DNA of 64,000 bases, from NCBI RefSeq assembly GCF_018141105.1, contig NZ_CP054839.1:7443411-7507410 (forward strand), read 5' to 3'. Below the pieces are notes generated by a model. It did no database searches and had not been told where the DNA came from. It worked only from the letters and a program-made list of their open reading frames with translations. Made by a program: the position numbers and the translations under genes. Positions 17,291-25,619 of the stretch are shown here, piece after piece. The stretch is from Saccharopolyspora erythraea. GTDB taxonomy: Bacteria; Actinomycetota; Actinomycetes; Mycobacteriales; Pseudonocardiaceae. Numbering within the stretch: the first letter of the stretch is position 1; the number at the start of each line of letters is the position of its first letter.

Positions 17291-17700
17291 CGATCGCGTC
17301 GGCAAATGCGCTGGTAACCGGGGCCCGCCGCCCTGCCTGCTACCCACGACTGAGGAAGCGGTCTTCCCGATTGCTGCCGTTGGGGGTTCCAGCAGCGGCG
17401 CCAACGCGGGCTCCATTCCGATGTCCGGTTAGAGCGGTACCGGCTGTTAGTGCCTTTACCGCAGGCCAGGTGCCTGACTAGGGGTTCCAGAGGTATCCCA
17501 GACTCGCTTGCAGGCAAAGAAGCAAAATACATCGGGCGGCCAGCGTCTATACATGGCACACGGTCGCCCAACGACGACGACCCGGTGCATCACGAGAAAC
17601 CTCTCTTGTCAGTGTCCCGAACGGCCTCACATTTCGGAGTTCAGGGTGCCAACGAGCGCCGTGCTCAGGCGGCGCCCGCCCCCTCCTGCGAAGGACGCCC
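17291..17700. other. Intergenic region upstream of the excisionase-like gene
   Basis: About 400 bases without a supportable gene. It separates the XRE/GNAT pair from the integration genes. I see no tRNA fragment, long inverted repeat or copy of the tRNA-Val 3' end here. Confidence 0.5.
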
Positions 17701-17970
17701 ATGGCCCGACAGGACGCCACCGAGGAACCCGCACGCCTCACCGCCAACGAAGCAGACGGGGGCACACCTCCCGCCTCGGCGGTCCTCTACACGCCGGCCG
17801 AGGCAGCCAGACTGCTCGCGATCAAGGAATCATGGCTGCGACGTAAAGCCAGCATGCGCACCATCCCATGCACCTTCCTCGGCAAGCACCTTCGATTCTC
17901 CGACGAAAACATTCGCGAAATCGTCCACATCTCCCACTCTCCGGCCGCACGTTCTTCCCAGAGACACTGA
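17701..17970 (+). CDS. Excisionase-like helix-turn-helix protein (Xis candidate)
   Basis: An 89-residue protein with the MerR/excisionase-type winged helix: LYTPAEAARLLAIKESWLRRKA (about residues 30-50) and IPCTFLGKHLRFSDENIREIV (about 55-76), the classic helix, turn and 'wing' with Arg-Phe-Ser. These small proteins direct excision by bending the attachment site and helping the integrase. ATG 17701 is used. It lies 130 bases before the integrase, in the same direction, the usual Xis-Int arrangement of actinomycete integrative elements. The Ala/Pro/Glu-rich first 27 residues are unstructured. Confidence 0.82.
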   Translation: MARQDATEEPARLTANEADGGTPPASAVLYTPAEAARLLAIKESWLRRKASMRTIPCTFLGKHLRFSDENIREIVHISHSPAARSSQRH

Positions 17971-18097
17971 TAACCCGACCACGGGATTCAGTCGCCCGGA
18001 ATCTCTTTTCAAGAGCGAACACATACCGCTTGCATTCCCGGCGCAATGGAGCGTGAATACGGATCGCCCGAACGCACTACATCGAGGGAGATGCAAT

Positions 18098-19201
18098 ATG
18101 GCCTGGATCGAACAGCATGGCGCAGGGTGGCGGGTGCGCTACCACCGGCCCGACGGCACCATCGCCAGCGAAGCCGGCTACACCCACCCCGACCACGCCC
18201 GCGATCGTGCCGCAGACATCGAGTACGAGACCCGGCAAGGAACGTTCACCGACCCGCGCAAGGCACAGACCACGTTCGGCGAGTGGACCGAGATCTGGTC
18301 CGACGCTCACGACGTCGCTGAGAGCACCTGGGCGAAGTATCGGGCACACCTGCGCAACCACATCCTGCCCAGATTCGCCGACTCGCCCCTGGCTGACATC
18401 AGCCACATCAAGGTAAAGCAGTGGGCAAAGGGGCTGCGCCGCCGCCTCGGTGACCCCACCGTCGCCGACATCGTCACGATCCTGTCGATGATCCTGGCCG
18501 AAGCGGTCGACGAGGACTACATCGGCAAGAACCCGTGCCGACGCCTCAGGCTCAACCTGGAGCCGTCAGCACCCAAGGAGACGGCCACCGCCAGCGTCGT
18601 GCGCCGCGTCGCTGATCGTTGCGACCCGGCGTACCGGACGCTTATCATCACCGCCGCTTACACCGGCATGCGGTGGGGCGAACTGGCCGGGCTGCAATGG
18701 CACAACGTCACCCTCGACGGCACCGCCACCATCACCATCGACAAAGACAAAGGCGCACTCCACGAGATCGGCGGGCGCCTCGAACTCGGCCCACCCAAGA
18801 CGCCCGCCAGCGCCCGCACCCTGCACCTGCCCGCCTTCTTGGTCACGCTCCTGCTCGAACACGCCGCACGCCAGTTTCATGACCATGTCTTCACCGGAGG
18901 CAACGACGGGCTGCTGCGACGAGCCAACTTCCGCGGCCGCATCTGGCTGCCCGCCGTCGCCGGGCACAAGCGGAGGGGCTGGGCACCGATCCAACCGGGA
19001 CTGACCTTCCACGGGCTACGCCACACCCATAAAACCTGGCTCAACGAAGACCACGTCGACAGAGCCCTGCAACACCAACGACTCGGACATCGCATGCCCG
19101 GCGTCGAAGGCATCTACTCCCACGTGACCCAGCCGATGATCGATCACCTGACGACCGCGCTCGACCACCGGTGGCGGCGATCCGCCGACAGTCAGCGGTG
19201 A
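18098..19201 (+). CDS. int: Tyrosine site-specific integrase
   Basis: A 367-residue phage-type integrase starting at ATG 18098, with GAGGGAG seven bases upstream; a much longer open frame begins at 17450 but overlaps the Xis gene. The N-terminal part (AWIEQHGAGWRVRYHRPDG) is the arm-binding region and FGEWTEIWSDAH opens the core-binding domain. The catalytic Arg is in YTGMRWGELAGLQW, the HxxR box is HGLRHTHKTWL, and the last His and the Tyr nucleophile are in LGHRMPGVEGIYSHVT. All catalytic residues are present, so the enzyme should be active. Its 3' end is about 120 bases from the tRNA-Val 3' end, which marks that tRNA as the attachment site. Confidence 0.93.
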   Translation: MAWIEQHGAGWRVRYHRPDGTIASEAGYTHPDHARDRAADIEYETRQGTFTDPRKAQTTFGEWTEIWSDAHDVAESTWAKYRAHLRNHILPRFADSPLADISHIKVKQWAKGLRRRLGDPTVADIVTILSMILAEAVDEDYIGKNPCRRLRLNLEPSAPKETATASVVRRVADRCDPAYRTLIITAAYTGMRWGELAGLQWHNVTLDGTATITIDKDKGALHEIGGRLELGPPKTPASARTLHLPAFLVTLLLEHAARQFHDHVFTGGNDGLLRRANFRGRIWLPAVAGHKRRGWAPIQPGLTFHGLRHTHKTWLNEDHVDRALQHQRLGHRMPGVEGIYSHVTQPMIDHLTTALDHRWRRSADSQR

Positions 19202-19263
19202 ACACATATCGCGGGAACACAGTAAGCCAAGATCAACTGCTCCCAGTTTGCTCCCAGCAACAG

Positions 19264-19302
19264 CAAAACCCCCACCGGCGATGATCACCAGCAGGGGTTT
19301 TG
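19264..19302. terminator. Hairpin terminator between integrase and tRNA-Val
   Basis: AAAACCCC (from about 19265) pairs with GGGGTTTT (to about 19301) around a loop of some 20 bases that has its own short pairing. The T-run on the plus strand follows the integrase, so it can end that transcript. Confidence 0.65.
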
Positions 19303-19317
19303 AACTGCACGAACCAA

Positions 19318-19392
19318 TGGTGCGCGATACTGGGATTGAACCAGTGACCTCTACCGTGTCAAGGTAGCGCTCTCCCACTGAGCTAATCGCGC
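19318..19392 (-). tRNA. tRNA-Val (GAC anticodon)
   Basis: Read on the minus strand, the gene has a seven-base acceptor stem GCGCGAT/ATCGCGC, a D-arm with GATTAGCTCAGTGGG, anticodon stem CTACC/GGTAG enclosing TTGACAC (anticodon GAC, valine), a T-arm with GGTTCAATCCC, and an encoded CCA at 19318-19320. No intron and no variable arm. Its 3' end faces the integrase at 19201, so the 3' half is very probably the attachment site, restored by the integrated element. Confidence 0.96.
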
Positions 19393-19476
19393 CTGCGGTT
19401 CAGCACCGCGTGCGCGCACCACTCTAGCGGAGGCGTGATCGGCACCCGTGGGCACCCCCGGCCGTGTGGCGGGTGG

Positions 19477-19677
19477 TCACACCGGGCGTTCGAAGGTGAC
19501 GAGCAGGCCCTCGACGCCGCCCGGGCCGAGGCGGCCCTTGACATCGGCGCCCGTGATCGCCTTGAGCTGCCAGCCCTGCGTGGCGTGCTCGTTGAGGACC
19601 CGCTCCAGCTTGTCCCCCGACATCTTGCCGCCGAGCATCTTCTCCCTCAGCTCGACCACCTTGTATTCGTAGGGCAT
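19477..19677 (-). CDS. DUF4177-like small protein
   Basis: A 66-residue protein starting at ATG 19675-19677 with GGGGGATCGG just upstream; an in-frame start six codons earlier is possible. The sequence YEYKVVELREKMLGG, then LERVLNEHATQGWQLKAI and GLLVTFERP matches the short DUF4177 pattern (KVV strand, LN-A--GW-L). Function is unknown. It stands alone next to the tRNA, the first core-genome gene to the right of the island. Confidence 0.75.
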   Translation of the reverse strand: MPYEYKVVELREKMLGGKMSGDKLERVLNEHATQGWQLKAITGADVKGRLGPGGVEGLLVTFERPV

Positions 19678-19760
19678 CCGATCCCCCGTCGTCACCTTGC
19701 ACGTTCACCATGCCAACGAGGACGGATCGCCACGGGTTCCTCACGGCCGGGAGACGTGGA

Positions 19761-20066
19761 TCATGGCTCGCACTTGCTGCCGGGCTTGCGGGTCAGGAAC
19801 TCGTCGGCGGCCCAGCGCCCACCGCCGAGGTCGCGGAAGCCGTTGACCACGGTGGGGGTCCCGCGCACCTTCGCGCCGTTGAGCAGCGAGTCGACCTGAT
19901 TCTCGCCGGTGCCAGGGCCCGCGCGGACGTTGAGCACGTCGGCGTTCACCTGGAACTCGCAGGGGCCCGATCCGCCGAGCAGGCCGCCCGCCTGGGTGCC
20001 CGTCGCCCACATGAAGACGAGCACACCCGCAACTGCGTACAAGACCGGACGCGGCACCCCGAACAT
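19761..20066 (-). CDS. Secreted or membrane-anchored SH3-like domain protein
   Basis: A 101-residue protein with an N-terminal hydrophobic segment (PVLYAVAGVLVFMWATG, residues 7-23) that is a signal peptide or anchor, followed by CEFQVNADVLNVRAGPGTGENQVDSLLNGAKV, the typical first strands of a bacterial SH3 domain, and a cysteine pair (about residues 36 and 99) that could form a disulfide. SH3b domains usually bind cell wall or other extracellular ligands. ATG 20064-20066 has AGGAGG at a good distance. No partner gene is evident. Confidence 0.78.
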   Translation of the reverse strand: MFGVPRPVLYAVAGVLVFMWATGTQAGGLLGGSGPCEFQVNADVLNVRAGPGTGENQVDSLLNGAKVRGTPTVVNGFRDLGGGRWAADEFLTRKPGSKCEP

Positions 20067-20364
20067 GACGTTCCTCCTGGTCAGGCGACATGTCCTGATT
20101 TCAGCTATACGGGCAGGCCGACCCCGGCGGCACCCTGTGGCACCCGCCTGCACGTCCGGTTCAGCGCGTCGGGTGTCGCCCACAAGCGGACATGTGCGCG
20201 CAGTCAGCGGCACTGGAAGCGGAAGGAAAGCGGAAGGAAAGCGGGAGGGAAGCCGGGGCGGCGCCCCGAAAGGCGTCACGTCGGTGATGCGGCGTTTCCT
20301 CACCGCTCGGAGTGGGAATCCGACGGGCCTGCGCTGGAGACCGAAGCCCGACGGGGGGACGAAC

Positions 20365-20595
20365 ATGCTTACGAAGCTGCGCGAGATGGGTATCACCTCA
20401 GACCACATGTTCGCGGCCGGGATGGCCTCGATCGGCCTGTCGTTCCTCTCCTGGCTGACCTCGAAGAAGGCCGAGAGCACCGAGCGGGCCGACCGCTGGG
20501 GCATCTTCGTCGGCGAGTGGGCACCGACCTTCTTCGCGCTCGGCAGCGCGATGCGCATCGACGAGCTCCGCAAGGGCAGGAAGTTCTGCAGGTAG
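20365..20595 (+). CDS. Small membrane protein of unknown function
   Basis: A 76-residue protein from ATG 20365, preceded by GGGGGAC. It has two hydrophobic stretches, MFAAGMASIGLSFLSWL (about residues 15-31) and APTFFALGSAMRI (about 54-66), joined by a charged loop, KKAESTERADRW, and ends in a basic tail. It could be a two-pass membrane protein. I do not recognise the family. It converges on icd, separated by a strong hairpin. Confidence 0.6.
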   Translation: MLTKLREMGITSDHMFAAGMASIGLSFLSWLTSKKAESTERADRWGIFVGEWAPTFFALGSAMRIDELRKGRKFCR

Positions 20596-20618
20596 CCCGC
20601 GGCGCGGGGACCCGACGA

Positions 20619-20662
20619 AAGAACGCCACTCTCGCCCCCTCGGGGGCGAGAGTGGCGTTCTT
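20619..20662. terminator. Bidirectional hairpin terminator
   Basis: A perfect 20-base inverted repeat, AAGAACGCCACTCTCGCCCC and its complement, around a CTCG loop. It lies between the convergent small membrane gene and icd, and ends in T-runs on both strands. Confidence 0.9.
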
Positions 20663-20706
20663 CGACCTTCGCCTGGGATCAGGTCAGGCGTGGTGGCCGC
20701 CGGAGA

Positions 20707-21927
20707 TCAGCGGTTGGCCATCCTCTTCTGCAGGTTGTCGTCCAGCGTCGCGAGGAACTCCTCGGTGGTCTGGTAGCCCTGGTCGCCGCCGACCAGCAGC
20801 GCCAGGTCCTTGGTCATCCGGCCGCTCTCGACGGTCTCGATGACGACCTTCTCCAGCGCCTCGGCGAAGCCGACGACCTCGGGGGTCGAGTCCAGCTTGC
20901 CGCGGTGCTGCAGGCCGCGCGTCCAGGCGAAGATCGACGCGATCGGGTTGGTCGAGGTCGGCTTGCCCTGCTGGTGCTGGCGGAAGTGCCGGGTGACCGT
21001 GCCGTGCGCGGCCTCGGCCTCGACCTTGCCGTCCTCGGTCATCAGCACCGAGGTCATCAGGCCCAGCGAGCCGAAGCCCTGCGCGACGGTGTCGGACTGC
21101 ACGTCACCGTCGTAGTTCTTGCAGGCCCAGACGTAGCCGCCCTCCCACTTCATGGCGGTGGCGACCATGTCGTCGATCAGCCGGTGCTCGTAGGTCAGGC
21201 CCTTGGCGTCGAAGTCGGCCTTGTACTCGGCGTCGAAGACCTCCTGGAACACGTCCTTGAACAAGCCGTCGTAGGACTTGAGGATCGTGTTCTTGGTGGA
21301 CATGTACACCGGGTAGCCGCGCTCGAGGCCGTAGCGGAAGGACGCGCGCGCGAACTCCTCGATCGAGCGCCTGTAGTTGTACATGGCCATGGCCACGCCG
21401 CCGTCCTCACCGAACTTGGCGACCTCGAACTCGATCGGCTCGCCGCCGTCCTCCGGCGTGTAGGTGACGGTCACCGTGCCCGGGCCCGGCACCTTGAAGT
21501 CGGTCGCCTTGTACTGGTCGCCGTGCGCGTGGCGGCCGATGACGATCGGCTTGGTCCACGTCGGTACGTAGCGCGGGATGTTGGAGATGACGATCGGCTC
21601 GCGGAAGATCACGCCACCGAGGATGTTGCGGATGGTCCCGTTCGGGCTCCGCCACATCTTCTTCAGGCCGAACTCCTCCACGCGGGCCTCGTCCGGGGTG
21701 ATGGTGGCGCACTTCACGCCCACGCCGTACTTCTTGATGGCGTTCGCGGCGTCGACGGTGACCTGGTCGTCGGTGGCGTCCCGGTGCTCGATGCCGAGGT
21801 CGTAGTAGTCGAGGTTGACGTCCAGGTAGGGGTGGATCAGCTTGTCCTTGATGAACTGCCAGATGATCCGCGTCATCTCGTCGCCGTCGAGCTCGGCGAT
21901 GGTGCCCTGGACCTTGATCTTGCTCAT
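20707..21927 (-). CDS. icd: NADP-dependent isocitrate dehydrogenase (homodimeric type)
   Basis: A 406-residue enzyme that converts isocitrate to 2-oxoglutarate with NADP in the citric acid cycle. The start [19 protein letters not shown], the substrate-binding [11 protein letters not shown] and [12 protein letters not shown], the active-site [10 protein letters not shown], the cofactor region [13 protein letters not shown], and the [10 protein letters not shown] motif identify the eukaryote-like subfamily that is usual in actinomycetes. The catalytic Tyr and Lys regions ([18 protein letters not shown]) are intact. It stands alone with its own terminator. The next gene is divergent. Expression signals are not evident. 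Confidence 0.95.
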   Translation of the reverse strand: MSKIKVQGTIAELDGDEMTRIIWQFIKDKLIHPYLDVNLDYYDLGIEHRDATDDQVTVDAANAIKKYGVGVKCATITPDEARVEEFGLKKMWRSPNGTIRNILGGVIFREPIVISNIPRYVPTWTKPIVIGRHAHGDQYKATDFKVPGPGTVTVTYTPEDGGEPIEFEVAKFGEDGGVAMAMYNYRRSIEEFARASFRYGLERGYPVYMSTKNTILKSYDGLFKDVFQEVFDAEYKADFDAKGLTYEHRLIDDMVATAMKWEGGYVWACKNYDGDVQSDTVAQGFGSLGLMTSVLMTEDGKVEAEAAHGTVTRHFRQHQQGKPTSTNPIASIFAWTRGLQHRGKLDSTPEVVGFAEALEKVVIETVESGRMTKDLALLVGGDQGYQTTEEFLATLDDNLQKRMANR

Positions 21928-22127
21928 GTGGCGGGGTGCTCCTCTCGCGAGAATGCAAGCGGTACAAGCGTACTGCTAGCGGATTCGATTGTTCCATCCG
22001 CCACCCGGCCCCCGCCGCCGTTTGTGACGGTCCCACAGCCCGCGACGCGGCACACGGCGGTGGCCGCCCCCCTCGCGACGATCTTCTTCTACGCTCGAGC
22101 GTCGAACACCTGATCCAGGAGGGGGCC

Positions 22128-22961
22128 ATGGCGACGGGACCGACGCATGCGATGAGCGGGCTGGCGGCGTGGGCGGCGGTGACGGCGCTGGCCGACACGC
22201 ACGCGATCGGCCAATTATCGCCCAAGACCTGGGTCGTCGGGGCGACGCTGGCCTCCGGGGCCGCGCTGCTGCCCGACATCGACCACCCCAAGTCGACCGT
22301 CGCCAGCACCTTCGGCGGGGTCTCCCGCGGGGCTTCGGCGGCGCTCAGCGGGTTCAGCGGCTTCCTGTACCGCCTCACCCGCACCAAGCGCGACAGCGAC
22401 CGCGACGGCACGCACCGCGGTTTCACCCACACCCTGATCTTCGCGGTGCTCGCCGGCCTGGCCACGACGGCGATCGTGCAGACCAGCCAGGGCACCGCGC
22501 TGGGCGTGCTGATGTTCTTCTTCGCCGGCCTGGCGGTGCGCGGCCTGATGCACACGTGGTGCCCCCGCAAGGACGCCATCCTGATCACGGTCGCCTCGCT
22601 GGTCCTCACGCTGGCGTGCTGGGCGTGGGCGGGCGACCAGCCCACCGACGCCGCCGCCTTCGGCCTGGCGGTGATGATCGGCTGCGTGGCGCACTTCGTC
22701 GGCGACGCCATCACCGAGCAGGGCTGCCCGATGCTCTGGCCGGTGCCGCTGACCGGCAAGACCTGGTATCCGGTGGCGCCGCCGAAGGTGATGCGCATGC
22801 GCACCGGGGGCAAGGTCGAGATGGTGCTGGTCGGCCCGGGCCTGACGATCGTCGCGGTGGCCCTCAGCTCGGTCGTGCTCTACCGGGTGGGCGCGGCGCC
22901 GTGGCTGGCCCAGCTCGACCTCCCGCCGGAGGTCATGGCCTGGATCGCCCCTTCCTCCTGA
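22128..22961 (+). CDS. Inner-membrane metal-dependent hydrolase, YdjM/DUF457 family
   Basis: A 277-residue protein, ATG 22128, with GGAGGGGG upstream. It starts with THAMSGLAAWAAV and has LLPDIDHPKST (about residues 45-55) and HRGFTHTLIF (about 92-101), the two His/Asp motifs of the DUF457 metal-dependent hydrolases, and several membrane spans (for example ATTAIVQTSQ to LGVLMFFFAGLAV, and LITVASLVLTLACWAWA). The MVLVGPGLTIVAVALSSVVL near the end is a last span. Family members are thought to cleave lipid or related substrates; the E. coli member is SOS-controlled, but no LexA box is seen here. Confidence 0.8.
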   Translation: MATGPTHAMSGLAAWAAVTALADTHAIGQLSPKTWVVGATLASGAALLPDIDHPKSTVASTFGGVSRGASAALSGFSGFLYRLTRTKRDSDRDGTHRGFTHTLIFAVLAGLATTAIVQTSQGTALGVLMFFFAGLAVRGLMHTWCPRKDAILITVASLVLTLACWAWAGDQPTDAAAFGLAVMIGCVAHFVGDAITEQGCPMLWPVPLTGKTWYPVAPPKVMRMRTGGKVEMVLVGPGLTIVAVALSSVVLYRVGAAPWLAQLDLPPEVMAWIAPSS

Positions 22962-23061
22962 TCGGTGTTCTCGCGACAAATCGCCCATCACGCCCTTCGG
23001 TATCGATAGGGTGACGTGGTCGACAGCGCCCCGGCTGGCGACTTCGCGGACCGGAGGACAG

Positions 23062-23484
23062 ATGCGAACCCGAGTGCGTTTCGTCGTTGTGGCGCTGGCG
23101 CTGCCGCTGCTGACCGGCCTGAGCGCGTGCGGCGAGCTCCAGCAGAACACCCAGGAGGCCCAGGAGGGCATCCAGCAGGCGCAGGACCGGCTCGACGCGG
23201 GTTCGGCCTGCGTTCAGGCGATCAACATCGCCAACTTCATGCCGAACTTCGCCGACCCGCAGCAGGCCCAGGCCGACGCCCAGGCGAAGGCGCAGGAGCT
23301 GCAGCGCCTGGCCGACCAGACCGCCGACCAGACCCTCAAGCAGAACCTGCTCGACGTGCAGAAGTCGGTCGAGCAGGTCGCCTCCGGATCGGTGACCCTG
23401 GAGTCGAGCGCGGAGTGGGCCTCCGCGCAGCTGGAGAAGTACGGGCAGGTCACCACGACGTGCTCGAAGGCCATCGGCGGCTGA
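23062..23484 (+). CDS. Small lipoprotein with coiled-coil repeats
   Basis: A 140-residue protein with a lipobox: MRTRVRFVVVALALPLLTG then LSAC, the Cys (residue 23) being the lipidation site. The mature part is Gln/Ala/Glu-rich, with many heptad-like helices (QQNTQEAQEGIQQAQDRLD, QAQADAQAKAQELQRLADQ), and two further Cys that could pair. ATG 23062 is preceded by GGAGGACAG. It is probably tethered to the outer face of the membrane. No known family. The DUF1918 gene follows about 120 bases downstream. Confidence 0.72.
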   Translation: MRTRVRFVVVALALPLLTGLSACGELQQNTQEAQEGIQQAQDRLDAGSACVQAINIANFMPNFADPQQAQADAQAKAQELQRLADQTADQTLKQNLLDVQKSVEQVASGSVTLESSAEWASAQLEKYGQVTTTCSKAIGG

Positions 23485-23603
23485 CCCGCTCGCGGACCCG
23501 CCCGCCGGGGCCTCGCGGCTCCCGCGGGCGGGTCCGGCGCGGCCGCTCAACGCTGCGCGCTGTGGCCCTGGTCACCTAACCTTGAGTCGCGGAGGTGATG
23601 GTC

Positions 23604-23798
23604 ATGAAGGCAGCGGTGGGCGATCAGTTGCACGTGCACAGCAAGCACGTCGACGAGGCCGACCAGACCGGCGAGATCCTGGAGGTGCGCGGGGCGGACG
23701 GCGCCCCGCCCTACCTGGTCCGGTTCAAGGACGGGCACCAGAGCCTGGTCTACCCGGGCGGCGACTGCGAGGTGGAGAAGCCGGCCGCGCAGCAGTGA
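23604..23798 (+). CDS. DUF1918 domain protein
   Basis: A 64-residue protein, MKAAVGDQLHVHSKHVDEADQ onward, with the GEILEVRGADGAPPYLVRFKDG core that is typical of DUF1918, a short SH3-like barrel common in actinomycetes. ATG 23604 is chosen because the GGAGG site is at 23591-23595; GTG 23595 and ATG 23598 would overlap that site. Function unknown. Confidence 0.88.
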   Translation: MKAAVGDQLHVHSKHVDEADQTGEILEVRGADGAPPYLVRFKDGHQSLVYPGGDCEVEKPAAQQ

Positions 23799-23804
23799 GC
23801 CGTC

Positions 23805-24270
23805 CGGCAGCCCGGTGGGTCGGTCCCAGGGCTGGTCGAGCGGGGTCCGCACTTCCAGCCGGAAGAGGAGCCCGGGCGCGACACCCATTGCGGTGAACTG
23901 CCCCTCGACTTCGAGGCTCACCAGCCCGTGAGCCGCGTCCACGTCAACAGGGCGCGCCGCAGCATCGCGGGCGGCCGTTGCTCGTCGCCGCGCTCGGCGC
24001 GCCACGACCCGAGCCGGCGCTCCAGCGCCGACCGTCCCCCGGGCAGCTCGGCCGGCACCAGGCCGGCCACCACGCCGATGATCGCGCGGTCGGCAAGTCC
24101 GAAGGTCAACTCGGGGCTCGGTAGCCGGGGGTGCCGAACAACTGCGGGTACCGGTGCGGCCGCACCAGCGCCCACGACCGGAAGCGCTGCGCCACCTCCC
24201 GGAACCGGACCGGCGGGGACTTGCGCCTGCTCGCCTCCGACACCTCCTCCAGCTTGTCCGCAGTGGACAG
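23805..24270 (-). pseudogene. Remnant of a TetR-type regulator (C-terminal WHG-like domain), multiply frameshifted
   Basis: Three minus-strand frames together make the C-terminal ligand domain of a TetR regulator: LSTADKLEEV and FREVAQRFRSWALVRPHRYPQLF in the first, then ELTFGLADRAIIGVVAGLV and LLTWTRL in the second, then GLVSLEVEGQFTAMGV in the third. Stops follow each break (after GTPGYRAP and after LLTWTRLTGW). The N-terminal DNA-binding helices are absent. A gene this broken is dead. No other start or ribosome site is present. Confidence 0.75.
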
Positions 24271-24344
24271 ACCGGACTGCTGGGGCTGATCGGCCGGTGG
24301 AGCTGCTGCGGCTGGTCGGCCAGACCACGGGAAGGCGCGCCCGC

Positions 24345-24515
24345 ATGTACTACGTCCGGACGAACCGCGTGTACCGGAAGGACCTCGCCGGACTGCTTCC
24401 ATTGGTCGCGTGTGGACGGTTGCGGCCGCTGATCGGCCTGCGGCTGCCGCTCTCGCAGGCGGAAGAAGCCCTGAATACGCACATGTCGGGGCGGGTCGTG
24501 CTCGTCACCGACCAC
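24345..24515 (+). pseudogene. C-terminal fragment of a zinc-type alcohol dehydrogenase/quinone reductase
   Basis: About 57 residues, RMYYVRTNRVYRKDL then LLPLVACGRLRPLIGLRLPLSQAEEAL and GRVVLVT, match the last strands of the medium-chain dehydrogenase family (LA-LVE-GRLRP---R-FPL--A-EA). The catalytic and nucleotide-binding parts are missing and no start is associated. It lies next to the TetR remnant, divergent from it, as a former regulator/target pair might. The frame runs on without stop into the DUF4253 gene. Confidence 0.6.
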
Positions 24516-24611
24516 GTTCGCGAATCCCGCCGACGCGCCGGAGCCCGAACGGATGGATGCCGGGCGGGCTCCTTAAGGTGGGCGGCAGGCTCTCTGCGAG
24601 GAGGCGGTGGC

Positions 24612-25448
24612 GTGTTGCGAGAAGACTGGCGTGCGGATTCGGCTGCCGACCTGCCCGCTGCCTTCGGTACCGGTGTCGCGCCGTCCGTGCCGTTGCCTCC
24701 CGGCGAGATCCTCACCGACCAGTCACCGGGGAAGGGCGATCCGGCGCCGCTGTGCTGGATCAGCGACGAGCGGCCGTCGCCGCACCTGCTCGCCGCGCTG
24801 CGCACCGACCACGAGCGCACCGGGCTGTGGCCGCTGCTGCTGTGCGACAGCAACGAGGTCTACGGCGACCGCTGCACCGTGGGGATAGTCCCCCCGGAGC
24901 CGCGAGAGCACATCGAGCGCTGGCACGCCGCCGACGTGATGGCGCGGATCTGGGACGGTCTGGTGCAGGCCGAGGACGACCTCGGGCCCGCCTACGAGCT
25001 GGAGGTGCTCGAGCCGTTCGGCTACGACTGCCCCGGCCTGGCGGCGGAGGGCAACCTGCTGGCGGACCCGGACATCCTGGCCAACCAGCAGGTGCCGCGC
25101 TTCGTCGACGCCGACACCAGGCTCGGCCTGGTGCCGGTGGAGCGCGGCGCCGACGTGCTGGCCACCCTCGGCTGGTCTGGCGCGGCCAACCACGTCTCCC
25201 GCACGGCCGGCCTGGCCGCGATGGCCCGCAACTGGGAGGAACGCTTCGGCGTCCGCCTCCTGCGCCTGGGCCCGGACCGCCTCGACCTCAGCGTCGCCGC
25301 ACCCCCGCAGGAGATGCACCACGCCGCCGCCGTAGCAGCGGAGCACTGGACCTTCTGCCCGGACCGCATCCTCCAGGAATCGGGCAGCATCTCCGCCTAC
25401 GCCCGAGAAATCCGTGGCAGAAGGACCTGGTCGTTCTGGTGGGACTGA
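24612..25448 (+). CDS. DUF4253 domain protein
   Basis: A 278-residue cytoplasmic protein. The C-terminal 100 residues, WEERFGVRLLRLGPDRLDLSV through AEHWTFCPDRILQ to RRTWSFWWD, carry the DUF4253 signature (EHW-FCPD and the WSFWWD end). The middle has PLLLCDSNEVYGDRC and acidic segments. Function unknown; these genes are common in actinomycetes and some occur near toxin systems, but none is seen next to this one. GTG 24612 is chosen because GAGGAGGCGG lies just upstream; the longer upstream frame is remnant sequence. Confidence 0.83.
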   Translation: MLREDWRADSAADLPAAFGTGVAPSVPLPPGEILTDQSPGKGDPAPLCWISDERPSPHLLAALRTDHERTGLWPLLLCDSNEVYGDRCTVGIVPPEPREHIERWHAADVMARIWDGLVQAEDDLGPAYELEVLEPFGYDCPGLAAEGNLLADPDILANQQVPRFVDADTRLGLVPVERGADVLATLGWSGAANHVSRTAGLAAMARNWEERFGVRLLRLGPDRLDLSVAAPPQEMHHAAAVAAEHWTFCPDRILQESGSISAYAREIRGRRTWSFWWD

Positions 25449-25468
25449 ACGCCCCAGATGGGGCGTTC
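25447..25468. terminator. Hairpin terminator between DUF4253 and the phosphonate operon
   Basis: GAACGCCCC (25447-25455) pairs with GGGGCGTTC (25460-25468) around AGAT. It overlaps the DUF4253 stop codon, and a second GC-rich repeat (GGCCGAAGGCCTTCCGGCC) follows. It separates convergent genes. Confidence 0.7.
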
Positions 25469-25619
25469 AGCAGGCCGAAGGCCTTCCGGCCGGAGGGCGG
25501 AGGTCTTTAAAACCCACCCCACCCTCACCGCGGGGCCGCCGGACGACCACGCAAAGCCACTGGAAGAGCTCCCGCTGGGCCGGGAACGCTCGCGCCTTCC
25601 CGGCCCAGCGTCCCCGCCT

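Larger units (their letters stand above)
1..19350. mobile_element. Right part of an integrated genomic island at tRNA-Val(GAC)
   Basis: The excisionase-like gene and integrase lie next to the 3' end of an intact tRNA gene, and everything to their left is typical accessory cargo (restriction system, CRISPR-like repeats, toxin operon, biosynthetic cassette), while core metabolism starts to the right. The right attachment site would be inside the tRNA 3' half, roughly 19318-19350. I found no second copy of the tRNA 3' end within the window, so the left end lies outside. No replication or conjugation gene (pra, repSA, FtsK/Tra) is seen in this part, so it may be a plain island or the right arm of a larger conjugative element. 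Confidence 0.65.
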
